In this document: positions 8,065 to 15,221 of the stretch, one piece after another
Layout of the letters: every line of letters begins with the position of its first letter
Position numbering within the stretch: position 1 is the stretch's first letter
DNA from: Oscillospiraceae bacterium
GTDB lineage: Bacteria > Bacillota > Clostridia > Oscillospirales > Ruminococcaceae
NCBI GenBank assembly: GCA_017473015.1
Contig: JAFUNP010000025.1
Span: 1 to 64,000 of the forward strand
Reading direction: 5' to 3'
DNA length: 64,000 bases
Made by a program: the position numbers and the translations under genes
The notes under the pieces: model-generated
Database searches by the model: none
What the model was told of the DNA's origin: nothing
What the model saw: only the letters and a program-made list of their open reading frames with translations

Positions 8065-8086
8065 TATATCGTAAACCGATATATCG
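8041..8086. promoter_or_regulatory. Two-palindrome operator, probable PadR site
   Basis: A perfect palindrome with ten-base arms (ATATATCGTC, one central base, complement) covers 8041-8061, filling the promoter spacer. A second, ATATCG-TAAAC-CGATAT, covers 8066-8082, just after the -10 box. PadR regulators usually bind such sites at their own promoter, so autorepression is likely. Confidence 0.75.
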
Positions 8087-8115
8087 ACAAACAATATAAA
8101 TTCAGGAGGGATGAC

Positions 8116-8433
8116 ATGGCTGACAAAAACTACACACCGCTGACCGAGGCGGTATACTATATTCTGCTGTCTGTGACAGAGCCGATGCACGGCTATGGCA
8201 TTATACAGAATGTGAAGGAAAAATCCAGCGGCAGGCTGGTGCTGGCGGCAGGCACGCTGTACGGCGCAATAACAAACCTGCTGGCAAAAGGATGGATAGA
8301 AACAATAAACGAAGACGCCGCGTCCCGCAAAAAGGACTATATAATCACCAGTGACGGTCTGGCAGTGCTGAAAGCAGAGCTGGAAAGACTGGAAGAGCTG
8401 GTAAAAAACGGCCAAGAGATAATTGAGAGGTAA
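8116..8433 (+). CDS. PadR family transcriptional regulator
   Basis: 105 residues, the short PadR class. Winged helix: LTEAVYYILLSVTEPMHGYG, IIQNVKEKSSGRLVLAAGTLYGAITNLLAKGWI, followed by the wing and RKKDYIITSDGLAVLKAE with a C-terminal dimerisation helix. Ribosome binding site AGGAGGG. The stop codon overlaps the start of the DUF2812 gene (TAATG). The promoter carries palindromes that it probably binds. Inducer unknown; relatives in this arrangement often respond to membrane or drug stress. Confidence 0.92.
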   Translation: MADKNYTPLTEAVYYILLSVTEPMHGYGIIQNVKEKSSGRLVLAAGTLYGAITNLLAKGWIETINEDAASRKKDYIITSDGLAVLKAELERLEELVKNGQEIIER

Positions 8434-8975
8434 TGAATATGAGAAAAGTGGAATGGCATTTCTGGACATTGGACCAGTACAACGAAGAAGAACAGTGGCT
8501 GAACAAAAAGGCGGAAGAAGGCTGGGCACTGGTGGATGCCTTTGCAGTGAGATATGTGTTTGAAAGCTGTGAACCAGGCGAATATGTGTATAAAATTCTG
8601 TTTACTGACGGTGTGAAAGGCACAGATGAAAGAGACGATTTTACATCTTTTATGAACGAGAATGACATAGAGGAAGTGGGCAGATACCACCGCTGGGGCT
8701 ACTACCGCAAAAAGAATGACGGCACACCTTTTGAAATGTTCAACAGCAAAAAGGAAGAACTGGCCCATGTGAACAAGATAAAACAGCTGGCTTCTGTGCT
8801 GGTGGTACTGATGGCACTGTGCCTGTTTACAGAAATCATGGCTGTGCTGCACAACCGGTTTATGCTGCCTGCACTGATAATGGTAGCAGCAGTTTCCGTG
8901 ATGGTTTTCAAGGTGTATAAAGGCCTGGACAAGAAGGCAAAAGAGCTGGAGAAGGATATAAATCTGTTTGAATAG
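8433..8975 (+). CDS. DUF2812 domain membrane protein
   Basis: 180 residues. The soluble DUF2812 domain (WHFWTLDQYNEEEQWLNKKA ... GYYRKKNDGTPFEMF) is followed by two membrane segments at about residues 130-165. PadR plus DUF2812 is a common clostridial pair; DUF2812 has no known activity. Translation is coupled to padR by the TAATG overlap. A terminator at 9061 ends the operon. Confidence 0.88.
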   Translation: MNMRKVEWHFWTLDQYNEEEQWLNKKAEEGWALVDAFAVRYVFESCEPGEYVYKILFTDGVKGTDERDDFTSFMNENDIEEVGRYHRWGYYRKKNDGTPFEMFNSKKEELAHVNKIKQLASVLVVLMALCLFTEIMAVLHNRFMLPALIMVAAVSVMVFKVYKGLDKKAKELEKDINLFE

Positions 8976-9060
8976 CGGTTATTTTACCATCAGATAAAAG
9001 CAATCACAAAATAAAACAATGTTTTATTTAAATGCAAAAATCCCCTATAAATAAAGGAAA

Positions 9061-9088
9061 AACAGGGTTTATGCCCTGTTTTCTTTTT
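9061..9088. terminator. Terminator between convergent genes
   Basis: AACAGGGTTTATGCCCTGTT followed by TTCTTTTT. Confidence 0.8.
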
Positions 9089-9101
9089 GCGTAACATTGT
9101 T

Positions 9102-9674
9102 TTATCTACAGTTTTCTTCATACTGCCGCCACACCTGCGGAAATTTCTCCTTTATATACAGTGCATAGGAGCAGTCCGGAGTGTTTATCATGCCTTTTTC
9201 TGTGATGTATGACAGTATCATAGCATGCCAGTTGGCCAGCTGTTTTTCAGTTTTGTCTTCATAGCGGCCGATTTTCATTTTCCCCTGCCGCACATAATCC
9301 ATAAACAGGCTGTAGGCATCCTCTACCCTGATTTCTTCCACCACTTCCATAGGTGCTGTGGCAAGGCGGGCCACCGGGATATTTTTGAAGGGAAGTACAT
9401 CTTCTTCCTGTGCAACAACTTTATATATACTGCCGCTGACACCGAGGGAAACTTCTTTCAGTGCACCGGGGTACAGTTCGTGATAAACGGGCACGCCTGT
9501 TTCCTTGTCAAAACCGTATGGAAACCAGTAGTACGGTCTTTCCACCGCGTTGCACAGATAAAATGCCGCCACCACTTCAAGGGTGCTCATATAGATATAT
9601 GGTCTGTCGTGGTCAGCCTGACGGGGCTGGAGAGTTTTTATTCCTGTAGTGTTGCTGCCGTGGTAAAGAATCAT
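9102..9674 (-). CDS. Uncharacterised protein with ADP-ribosyltransferase-like N-terminus
   Basis: 190 residues. The N-terminus MILYHGSNTTGIKTLQPR ... YIYMSTLEVVAAFY has the H-Y-x-S/T layout seen in DUF3990-type and related ART-fold proteins; the rest, including the basic/acidic KMKIGRYEDKTEKQL and WHAMILSYITEKG, is not recognised. GGAGAAAAATT precedes the ATG. It stands alone, convergent with the PadR operon and next to the repeat-rich patch. The ART fold is a weak prediction from motif order; the catalytic Glu cannot be placed with confidence. Confidence 0.6.
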   Translation of the reverse strand: MILYHGSNTTGIKTLQPRQADHDRPYIYMSTLEVVAAFYLCNAVERPYYWFPYGFDKETGVPVYHELYPGALKEVSLGVSGSIYKVVAQEEDVLPFKNIPVARLATAPMEVVEEIRVEDAYSLFMDYVRQGKMKIGRYEDKTEKQLANWHAMILSYITEKGMINTPDCSYALYIKEKFPQVWRQYEENCR

Positions 9675-9736
9675 AATTTTTCTCCTTTTGTATGAATCAT
9701 CTACAGTATAAAGGTATATTCAGGCAAAATCAAGAA

Positions 9737-9765
9737 TTGTAATCCGCGGCAATATGTGGTATAAT
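9737..9765 (+). promoter_or_regulatory. Predicted promoter reading into composite repeat copy 2
   Basis: TTGTAA and TATAAT separated by exactly 17 bases. No reading frame follows; the first terminator-like hairpin is at 9813-9844, which predicts a transcript of about 75 bases. Confidence 0.5.
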
Positions 9766-9771
9766 AAACAC

Positions 9772-9850
9772 ATCAGAAAACCGCCTGTTAGTTGAGTATC
9801 CGTAAAACAGTTAAACCGACCTATGATTATCATGGGTCGGTTTTGTTTGT
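9772..9850 (+). ncRNA. Candidate small RNA with the conserved linker (copy 2)
   Basis: Expected start is about seven bases after TATAAT. The transcript would hold a GC-rich 5' segment (ACCGCCTGTTAG), the linker GTATCCGTAAAACAGTT at 9796-9812, then a hairpin (AACCGACCTATGAT with complement) and TTTTGTTTGTT. The same order occurs at 11306-11405 and, without a good promoter, on the minus strand at 569-619 and 12320-12370. Prediction only; it has not been matched to a known RNA family. Confidence 0.4.
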
Positions 9851-10040
9851 TGCAGTGGCGTAGGTGCGCCCAAGGCTCCCTTGTGTAAAGGGAGCTGTCA
9901 GCGAAGCTGACTGAGGGATTGACAACCCCTCCGCCCCTGCGGGCACCTCCCCTTACACAGGGGAGGCTTTGGTGCGGCACAAGGCCGTACATCGCACGGT
10001 ATACGCAGTAAGTGTATAGAAGTGCGCCCTTACTGTTTGA
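9796..10040 (-). repeat. Composite repeat element, copy 2, without a gene
   Basis: Read on the minus strand: 5' module at 10034-9993 (AGTAAGGGCGCACTTCTATAC, hairpin, CCGTGCG); inverted-repeat core at about 9966-9868 with arms CCTCCCCTGTGTAAGGGGAGG and the complement of GGCTCCCTTGTGTAAAGG; 3' module at 9844-9796 (hairpin plus AACTGTTTTACGGATAC). The space between the core arms is only some 20 bases where copy 1 has the DUF559 gene. The element starts within about 15 bases of the stop codon of the upstream gene on the same strand. Confidence 0.7.
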
Positions 10041-10051
10041 CAAATTGTAAT

Positions 10052-10690
10052 TTAGTTGTTCGTGATATACTCGCTGATCCTTGCTTTTTGTTCAGGTAAC
10101 AGTTTATCAGTTTCATCAATATATTGCTTGACTTTGTCCCATTTTTCTAAAACACAAAGAACTGCCGCTTTGCAACACCAACAGCCATTACCGAACTTAT
10201 TGGAACGCACTATCCTAAAGCCCTTTGGTAAGTTGATATTATCTGGACTCTGATTAAAATAATCTTCGAGTTTGCTTAATGTGTCATAGCTTTCATAAAA
10301 AGAAAGAGCATAAAAATGGAAGTCATCGGACAACTTTTTTGTAAAATCACTTAATGGCTCATCTGCACAATATTTGAAACTATAAAAATGACTGTTTGGA
10401 ACAACTAAATAGAATGGCTTTACTGCTGTTGGCCATTTTGCATCATACTCATCACCCATAAAACGGCTTGTTAGTTTATCTACATCTGGAAACGAAAAGC
10501 TCATTGTTGCGCCTAAGGAATACATATTTCCAGGGACACCTCTTTCTCTCGTGAATGAGAAAGAGAAACTTTGCTCACATTCGTTTACTTTTCGTTTCAA
10601 GATACATTTTCGCTTCTTTGCGAATCCCACATCTGACAAAAGACTATGTAATTGAGCTGTAAGTTCTGCGTTTAATTCTGCTGGTGTCAC
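10052..10690 (-). CDS. Hypothetical protein, possibly DUF4304-like
   Basis: 212 residues starting with GTG (AGAGAGG nine bases upstream). The first part, LHSLLSDVGFAKKRKCILKR ... MYSLGATMSF, vaguely recalls DUF4304, a family often found among immunity-type genes; this is a weak suggestion. The C-terminus has a CWCC cluster (GNGCWCCKAAVLCVLEKW) and a helical tail. Its stop codon almost touches composite repeat copy 2 on the same strand. Function unknown. Confidence 0.6.
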   Translation of the reverse strand: MTPAELNAELTAQLHSLLSDVGFAKKRKCILKRKVNECEQSFSFSFTRERGVPGNMYSLGATMSFSFPDVDKLTSRFMGDEYDAKWPTAVKPFYLVVPNSHFYSFKYCADEPLSDFTKKLSDDFHFYALSFYESYDTLSKLEDYFNQSPDNINLPKGFRIVRSNKFGNGCWCCKAAVLCVLEKWDKVKQYIDETDKLLPEQKARISEYITNN

Positions 10691-10972
10691 TTAGACGTAC
10701 CTCTCTCAACTTCAAAATTATTGTTCCCTACAAATTCAATTTTCTCTAACTGGTTATATTCTATCATAATTTGGTCGAATATACAAGGACAGGCATAGCA
10801 GATCAAACTGCTATGCCTGTAACTGTCTTATGAACACCGCTCATTTCAGGTGTTTTTTTTATTGGAGAGAGTTTATAAATGGGATCGCTCTGGCGTAGGG
10901 GATGGTCTTGACCATTCCGCAAAACGCGTAGGGGCGGATAGTATCCGCCCGTAAATTGCAGGCTTCGCCTGC

Positions 10973-11064
10973 AAAGATTCCTGCTCGCCGCCAAGAGCCT
11001 CGCTTTCACTCGGTTGCGGCTCTGCACAACCTCTGCGGAGGCTGTCGACTACGCTCGGAATGAC
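10973..11064 (+). repeat. Nested palindromic repeat: 63-base unit inside a hairpin repeat
   Basis: The short repeat AAAGATTCCT / CGACTACGCTCGGAATGAC, present uninterrupted (inverted) at 15533-15561, is here split by a 63-base unit at 10983-11045. The same split by a similar unit is seen at 58690-58789. Confidence 0.7.
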
Positions 11065-11270
11065 AAAATTGTGATTTGCACTGTCATATCAGAGGAGATT
11101 CTTGCGACTCGCCAAGAGCCGCCTTCGGCGGTTGCTCGCTGCACACCCTCTGCGGAGGGCGTCGGCTTCGCTCAAGATGGCAGAACTCTGGTTTTGCTTA
11201 ATTCATACATGCAGACAGATAATTTTTCCACGGGACGATGTGGGCATCGTCCCCTACGCGTTTAGGGCGT

Positions 11271-11299
11271 ATATTGCCTGCTCTGCAAAAATAATATAT
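11271..11299 (+). promoter_or_regulatory. Predicted promoter of the second candidate small RNA
   Basis: TTGCCT and TATAAT with a 17-base spacer; followed by a linker-containing segment and a strong terminator rather than a gene. Confidence 0.45.
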
Positions 11300-11305
11300 A
11301 ATCCA

Positions 11306-11405
11306 CAACAAAAGCCCCGGCTAATCGGCGGGGGTCCGTAAAACAGTACTGTGTATAAGCCAAGAAATGAAAACGCCCGGACAAAAAAATGTTCGGGCGT
11401 TTCTT
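11306..11405 (+). ncRNA. Candidate small RNA with the conserved linker (copy 5)
   Basis: About 100 bases between a promoter (11271-11299) and a terminator (AACGCCCGGAC...GTTCGGGCGTT at 11372-11401, then TCTT). It contains a GC-rich hairpin AGCCCCGG/CCGGGG-type at about 11312-11334, then GGTCCGTAAAACAGT at 11333-11347. It lies about 90 bases upstream of the SMI1/KNR4 gene, so a leader function for that gene is possible as well. Confidence 0.4.
11372..11405 (+). terminator. Terminator upstream of the SMI1/KNR4 gene
   Basis: Eleven-base stem AACGCCCGGAC with an A-rich loop and TTCTT tail. Confidence 0.7.
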
Positions 11406-11493
11406 GTGCAGACAGTAGAATCTTTCACATTTTTCTGATATACTTTATTCAGTGAAAGAGCGAGAAAAAAGATAATTTGACGGAGGAAAAAAT

Positions 11494-12054
11494 ATGTTGA
11501 TTTCAAAATATGGAAATAATAATACAGAAAATAGAATTAATGAAATTGAAAAAAAGTTCAATATAACTTTGCCTTCACAATATAGAAATTTCTTATGTAA
11601 ATATAATGGTGGTGATACACCTGATACTACTTATAAAGTGGGTAAAGCATCTTCTGCATTAAGAGCTTTCTATGGCTTTGGATCTATTCGATATAGTCTT
11701 GATAAATTGAATATACAAGAATGGATTGAAAAAAATATGTTTCCCATTGCTTGTGATCATTTCGGAAATGAAATTGTTATCAGTCTTGAGGAGATATCTT
11801 ATGGAAATATTTACTTTTGTGATCATGAAGATGGGTTTAAAGCACAATTGGTAGGAGATGATTTTAAAACTTTCGTTAGCAAATGTAAAAGTAAGAAAAT
11901 TAATCCAGCATGCAGCACACCTATTGCACAAAGAGAGGCTGATTTGATTGCAAGAGGTAGAGGTCATGTTATTACAGATACTTTACGTAAAACATGGCAA
12001 GCTGAAATTGATAAATACGGAAACATGGTTCAAGAAAGAGTTATATTAAAATAA
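11494..12054 (+). CDS. SMI1/KNR4 family protein (immunity-type)
   Basis: 186 residues. The SMI1/KNR4 (SUKH) fold is indicated by INEIEKKFNITLPSQYRNFLCKYNGG, then GFGSI..YSLDKLN, FPIACDHFGNEIVISLEE and GNIYFCDHEDGF. Proteins of this family often neutralise polymorphic toxins, but many are solitary and their partner unknown; no toxin gene is adjacent. A C-terminal extension (ADLIARGRGHVITDTLRKTW) is not recognised. Codon use is clearly AT-rich compared with its neighbours, which suggests recent acquisition. GGAGGAAAAA precedes the ATG. The stop codon is followed at once by composite repeat copy 3. Confidence 0.85.
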   Translation: MLISKYGNNNTENRINEIEKKFNITLPSQYRNFLCKYNGGDTPDTTYKVGKASSALRAFYGFGSIRYSLDKLNIQEWIEKNMFPIACDHFGNEIVISLEEISYGNIYFCDHEDGFKAQLVGDDFKTFVSKCKSKKINPACSTPIAQREADLIARGRGHVITDTLRKTWQAEIDKYGNMVQERVILK

Positions 12055-12055
12055 C

Positions 12056-12370
12056 TTCCAATTTGTCGGGCCGTTGAAAACCCTTTAGGAACTAAAGGGC
12101 GCACTTCTATACTCTCCTATCGGGAGTATCGTGCGTCCTGCGGAGCTTCATTCGACCTCAGCAGAAGAAAACTGCTTGACCGAGAATGTTGCGTCACTTC
12201 GTTCCGTCAAGATGGCTCCCACTTGCGCCGCTAAAGCGACTATCCCCTGTGGACTTGCCATCCGCAAACGGTTTTGACAAACCGTTTGCCGCCAGCAAAT
12301 TTGTAGAAAAACATAAAATGATCCTCCGCATGATCTTAGTCATACGGAGGATCAACTGTTTTACGGACAC
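12056..12370 (+). repeat. Composite repeat element, copy 3
   Basis: 5' module at 12091-12135 (ACTAAAGGGCGCACTTCTATAC, hairpin ATACTCTC/GGGAGTAT, CGTGCG) and 3' module at 12320-12370 (hairpin GATCCTCCG..., then AACTGTTTTACGGACAC). The interior (about 12136-12310) differs from copies 1 and 2; it has small inverted repeats such as CAAACGGTTTTGACAAACCGTTTG at 12267-12290 and no gene. Confidence 0.65.
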
Positions 12371-12431
12371 ATTCCTATACAGCCGGGGGCTTTTTTGAAT
12401 ATAAACTAATCTGCTTATGGACAGATACTGA

Positions 12432-13475
12432 CTAAATCTGTGTGGTTGTGCAGTTTTCTCTCAGCTGCTGCTGCATATCGTCCAGATGTTCCTTTGTCCA
12501 CAGAGCCATAGCGCCGCCTGTGTGGATAAACAGCGCGTTTTCGCCCTCTTTGATAAACTGACCCTCTTTTACCATATCGATAAAGCCGCGGAATGTTTTG
12601 CCAGTGTATGTAGGGTCCAGCATAATACCTTCGTTTTTGGCCAGAGTGATGATAGCTTCTCTTGTAACAGGGTCCGGTTTGTTGTAAGCTTCGCCGGAGT
12701 ATGGTTCGGCATCAGGACCATAAGCAATTTTTACATCTTCAGGTTTGATTTCAATGCCCATGCCGTAAGTTTTGCTTACTTCATTAGCAAAGTTAGCCAC
12801 ATCTTTTTCTTTGTCACCTTTTGGAGCAGGTGATACAGGAACAGCTATAACATCAAACGGAGCATTAAAGTATTTTGCACCCAGAATCATACCTGCAAAT
12901 GTACCCATAGAACCTACTGTACATACTACATGATCGATTTTCACTTTCTGTTCTTCCATCTGCTGCAGAATTTCTTTGACACTCATAATATAGCCTACAG
13001 CACCCAGAGGGTTGGAGCCGCCTACAGGCACCTGATAAACTTTGTCACCCTGTGCTTCGTATTTAGCGATAATTTCAGCCACTGTGTCAGCCATTTTTGC
13101 AGGGTCTGACACAAAATAAATATCTGTACCCATCATGGCGTCCAGATTCAGGTTGCCGGAGAGATAGCCGGTGTCTGTGCCGGAGAGAACCAGGATAGGT
13201 TTCAAGCCCAGTTTAACCGCTGCGCCCACTGTGGTACGGCCGTGGTTCGTCTGTGTGCCGCCGAATGTCATTACTGCTGTACAGCCTGTGTCCAGAGCTT
13301 CCTGCATAAGATATTCCAGTTTTCTGGTTTTGTTGCCGCCGAATGCAGGACCGGTAGTGTCATCACGCTTGATAAACAGTTCGCCTTTGCCCAGCAGCTT
13401 TGTCATGTTTTCCATTTTTTCCAGTGGTGTAGGATAATGGCCTAATTTAACTTTTTTTACGCTTTCAACTGTCAT
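12432..13475 (-). CDS. PLP-dependent D-cysteine desulfhydrase / ACC deaminase family enzyme
   Basis: 347 residues of the tryptophan synthase beta-like, fold type II PLP enzymes. IKRDDTTGPAFGGNKTRKLEYL carries the PLP lysine (Lys49); FGGTQTNHGRTTVGAAVKLGL is the typical Asn/His binding loop, and VPVGGSNPLGAVGY and the C-terminal HTGGAMALWT complete the site. The likely reaction is release of pyruvate, ammonia and sulfide from D-cysteine, or deamination of a related amino acid; the motif does not decide the substrate. Stands alone with its own ribosome binding site (AAAGGTG). Confidence 0.88.
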   Translation of the reverse strand: MTVESVKKVKLGHYPTPLEKMENMTKLLGKGELFIKRDDTTGPAFGGNKTRKLEYLMQEALDTGCTAVMTFGGTQTNHGRTTVGAAVKLGLKPILVLSGTDTGYLSGNLNLDAMMGTDIYFVSDPAKMADTVAEIIAKYEAQGDKVYQVPVGGSNPLGAVGYIMSVKEILQQMEEQKVKIDHVVCTVGSMGTFAGMILGAKYFNAPFDVIAVPVSPAPKGDKEKDVANFANEVSKTYGMGIEIKPEDVKIAYGPDAEPYSGEAYNKPDPVTREAIITLAKNEGIMLDPTYTGKTFRGFIDMVKEGQFIKEGENALFIHTGGAMALWTKEHLDDMQQQLRENCTTTQI

Positions 13476-13666
13476 GTCGGTATCACCTTTCTTATCAAAA
13501 TTTGCTTTATACGCACTTTGTTAATTTAAGTATATCATTAATAAATATATTGCGCTATTGAAAATATATACAAAATTTGACGGATAATTTTTCTGTAACT
13601 TTTTGTTGAAATAATATGTATTACATAGTAAAATTATGATGAATTATTATGTGCGGAGATTTCAAT

Positions 13667-14575
13667 ATGAAATATGTTTTTATACTTAACCCTGCAGCGG
13701 GTAAAAATAAAAAAGCACTGAATATGATACCAAATATTCAGAAGCTGTGTAAAAAACACGGGCTGAGTTATCAGATACATATATCCCGGAGTGCTGAGGA
13801 TATAACAGAATTTGTAAGAAACTGCTGTTTAAGTGGTGAACAGTACCGCTTTTATGCCTTTGGCGGCGACGGTACTCTGAATAATGTAATCAACGGCTGT
13901 ATATATTCTCCAAATACTGAGGTTGGTGTGATCCCCATGGGTACTGGCAACGACTTTATCAAAAATTTTGATGTGGATGAAAAGGATTTCTTTGATATAG
14001 AAAAACAGCTGTTTTCAACATCAGTAACAATAGATGCCATAAAATACAATGATAAATACTGTATAAACATCTGCAACATGGGCTTTGATGCCAACACAGC
14101 TATGGACATGCCGGCTTTCAAAAAAATACCAATGGTGTCCAACAAAATGGCATACAATCTGTCAATTGCCTACAATGTAGCCAAAAAGCTGGGCAGATAT
14201 ATGGAAGTGTATGCTGATGATAAACTGCTGTTTAAAGGAGACCTGCTGATGTGCGCTGTAAGCAACGGCATCAGCTGCGGCGGCGGTTTCTATGTAACTC
14301 CTAAGGCCAGTGTAAATGACGGTCTGATAGATGTAAGCGCTGTGACACCGCCCCATAGAATAAAGCTGGGGATGTTTGTAAAGCATTTTTCAGCAGGCAC
14401 TCAGCTGGACGCACCCGAAATGCGGAAGTATGTTCACTTTACACGCGCTAAAAAAGTGCGTGTGACAGCCAAAAAGCGCTTTGGTCTGGTGAATGACGGC
14501 GAAGGCGAGTATCTGCGTGATGTGGAGTTTGAAATAGTGCCGGGTTGCCTGAAATTCATTGTACCGGAAAAATAA
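13667..14575 (+). CDS. Diacylglycerol/lipid kinase (DagK_cat, YegS/BmrU type)
   Basis: 302 residues. FILNPAAGKNKKALNMI is the N-terminal nucleotide-binding signature, YAFGGDGTLNNVINGC the GGDG catalytic loop, and VGVIPMGTGNDFIKNF the third motif; the C-terminal NDGLIDVSAVTPPHR is also usual. Such enzymes phosphorylate diacylglycerol or undecaprenol-like lipids at the membrane. The ATG at 13667 is chosen over an in-frame ATG six codons upstream because CGGAGA stands between them. Confidence 0.9.
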   Translation: MKYVFILNPAAGKNKKALNMIPNIQKLCKKHGLSYQIHISRSAEDITEFVRNCCLSGEQYRFYAFGGDGTLNNVINGCIYSPNTEVGVIPMGTGNDFIKNFDVDEKDFFDIEKQLFSTSVTIDAIKYNDKYCINICNMGFDANTAMDMPAFKKIPMVSNKMAYNLSIAYNVAKKLGRYMEVYADDKLLFKGDLLMCAVSNGISCGGGFYVTPKASVNDGLIDVSAVTPPHRIKLGMFVKHFSAGTQLDAPEMRKYVHFTRAKKVRVTAKKRFGLVNDGEGEYLRDVEFEIVPGCLKFIVPEK

Positions 14576-14630
14576 AATGTAATATTTTGTAGCTTTATTA
14601 CAAATTGTATTATAAAAAATAACACAAATT

Positions 14631-14660
14631 AAAACCGACAGATTAATTCTGTCGGTTTTT
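14631..14660. terminator. Bidirectional terminator
   Basis: AAAACCGACAG stem with short AT loop and TTTTT tail, between convergent genes. Confidence 0.85.
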
Positions 14661-14694
14661 GTTATATTTTAATAATAAATTACTATTTGTATAA

Positions 14695-14955
14695 TTATTT
14701 ATTTCTATGGATTGCAGCAACAGCGCGGTTATAGTCTTTTTCATGGACATAAATGATATAAACCATGCCGCTGTCATAGGATACTGTGCCATTTGGCATA
14801 CCTGTTCTTGCTCTGGCAGTGGCGTGCTTGAAGTTATTGCCTTTTGAGCCGAGAGTAAAATCTATGCCCGCGGCTTTCAGGTCATCCTTTGCATTGGCGT
14901 ACCTGTCCATATCTCTGGTAATCATCAATTCTTTGCGATTAAAAATTGTAATCAT
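14695..14955 (-). CDS. Small hypothetical protein, tandem paralogue
   Basis: 86 residues, about half identical to the product of the gene just upstream: both start MITIFNRK, share YANA(K/R)DDLK.AGIDF and end in (Y)VHEKDYNRA.A.I. The pattern (strand, helix, strand, then a C-terminal helix) recalls DUF2007-type small proteins, but this is not certain. The ATG at 14955 has GGAGG eight bases upstream, formed by the last codons of the preceding gene; a GTG at 14964 is less likely. Confidence 0.7.
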   Translation of the reverse strand: MITIFNRKELMITRDMDRYANAKDDLKAAGIDFTLGSKGNNFKHATARARTGMPNGTVSYDSGMVYIIYVHEKDYNRAVAAIHRNK

Positions 14956-14960
14956 ATATT

Positions 14961-15221
14961 TCACCTCCGGCGAATGACAGCAATAGCACGGTTGTAGTCT
15001 TTTTCGTGGACATAAAGATTATATATCATACCGCTGCTCACTTTGGTACGCATACCAAAACTGACCATGTTGTGTGTTCTGGAGATGGTGTGTCTGTCCG
15101 TCTGACCTTTGCAATCCACACGAAAATCTATTCCGGCATTTTTCAAATCATCACGGGCATTGGCGTATTTTTCCATGTCCATTGTAGAGAAAGCAAGCTT
15201 ACGGTTGAAGATTGTAATCAT
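14961..15221 (-). CDS. Small hypothetical protein, tandem paralogue
   Basis: 86 residues, first gene of the duplicated pair (see 14695-14955). AGAGGTGG precedes the ATG. Differs mainly in the middle segment (residues 38-60). Function unknown. Confidence 0.7.
   Translation of the reverse strand: MITIFNRKLAFSTMDMEKYANARDDLKNAGIDFRVDCKGQTDRHTISRTHNMVSFGMRTKVSSGMIYNLYVHEKDYNRAIAVIRRR

Larger units (their letters stand above)
10691..11493. repeat. 800-base repeat patch without genes
   Basis: Holds, in order: a 3' module of the composite repeat at 10790-10838 (hairpin of 13-base arms around GATCAAACT-like loop, then AACTGTCTTATGAACACC) running into a terminator hairpin with eight T at 10833-10860; REP-like GTAG hairpins at 10895-10917 and 10928-10950 (+) and 11232-11257 (-); a nested palindromic repeat at 10973-11064 and a diverged relative at about 11100-11190; and a fragment of the 3' module at 11311-11347. 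No coding frame here is credible. Confidence 0.65.

Noticed and set aside
9796-12370. Integron-type cassette array (genes followed by attC-like sites)
   Set aside because: The gene-plus-element layout is suggestive, but no GTTRRRY / RYYYAAC core pair, attI or integrase was found, so it was not called an integron.
12056-12370. Group II intron or HEARO-like RNA
   Set aside because: The GTGCG in the 5' module recalled the intron start, but no domain V-like hairpin, reverse transcriptase or TnpB/IscB-type gene is present.
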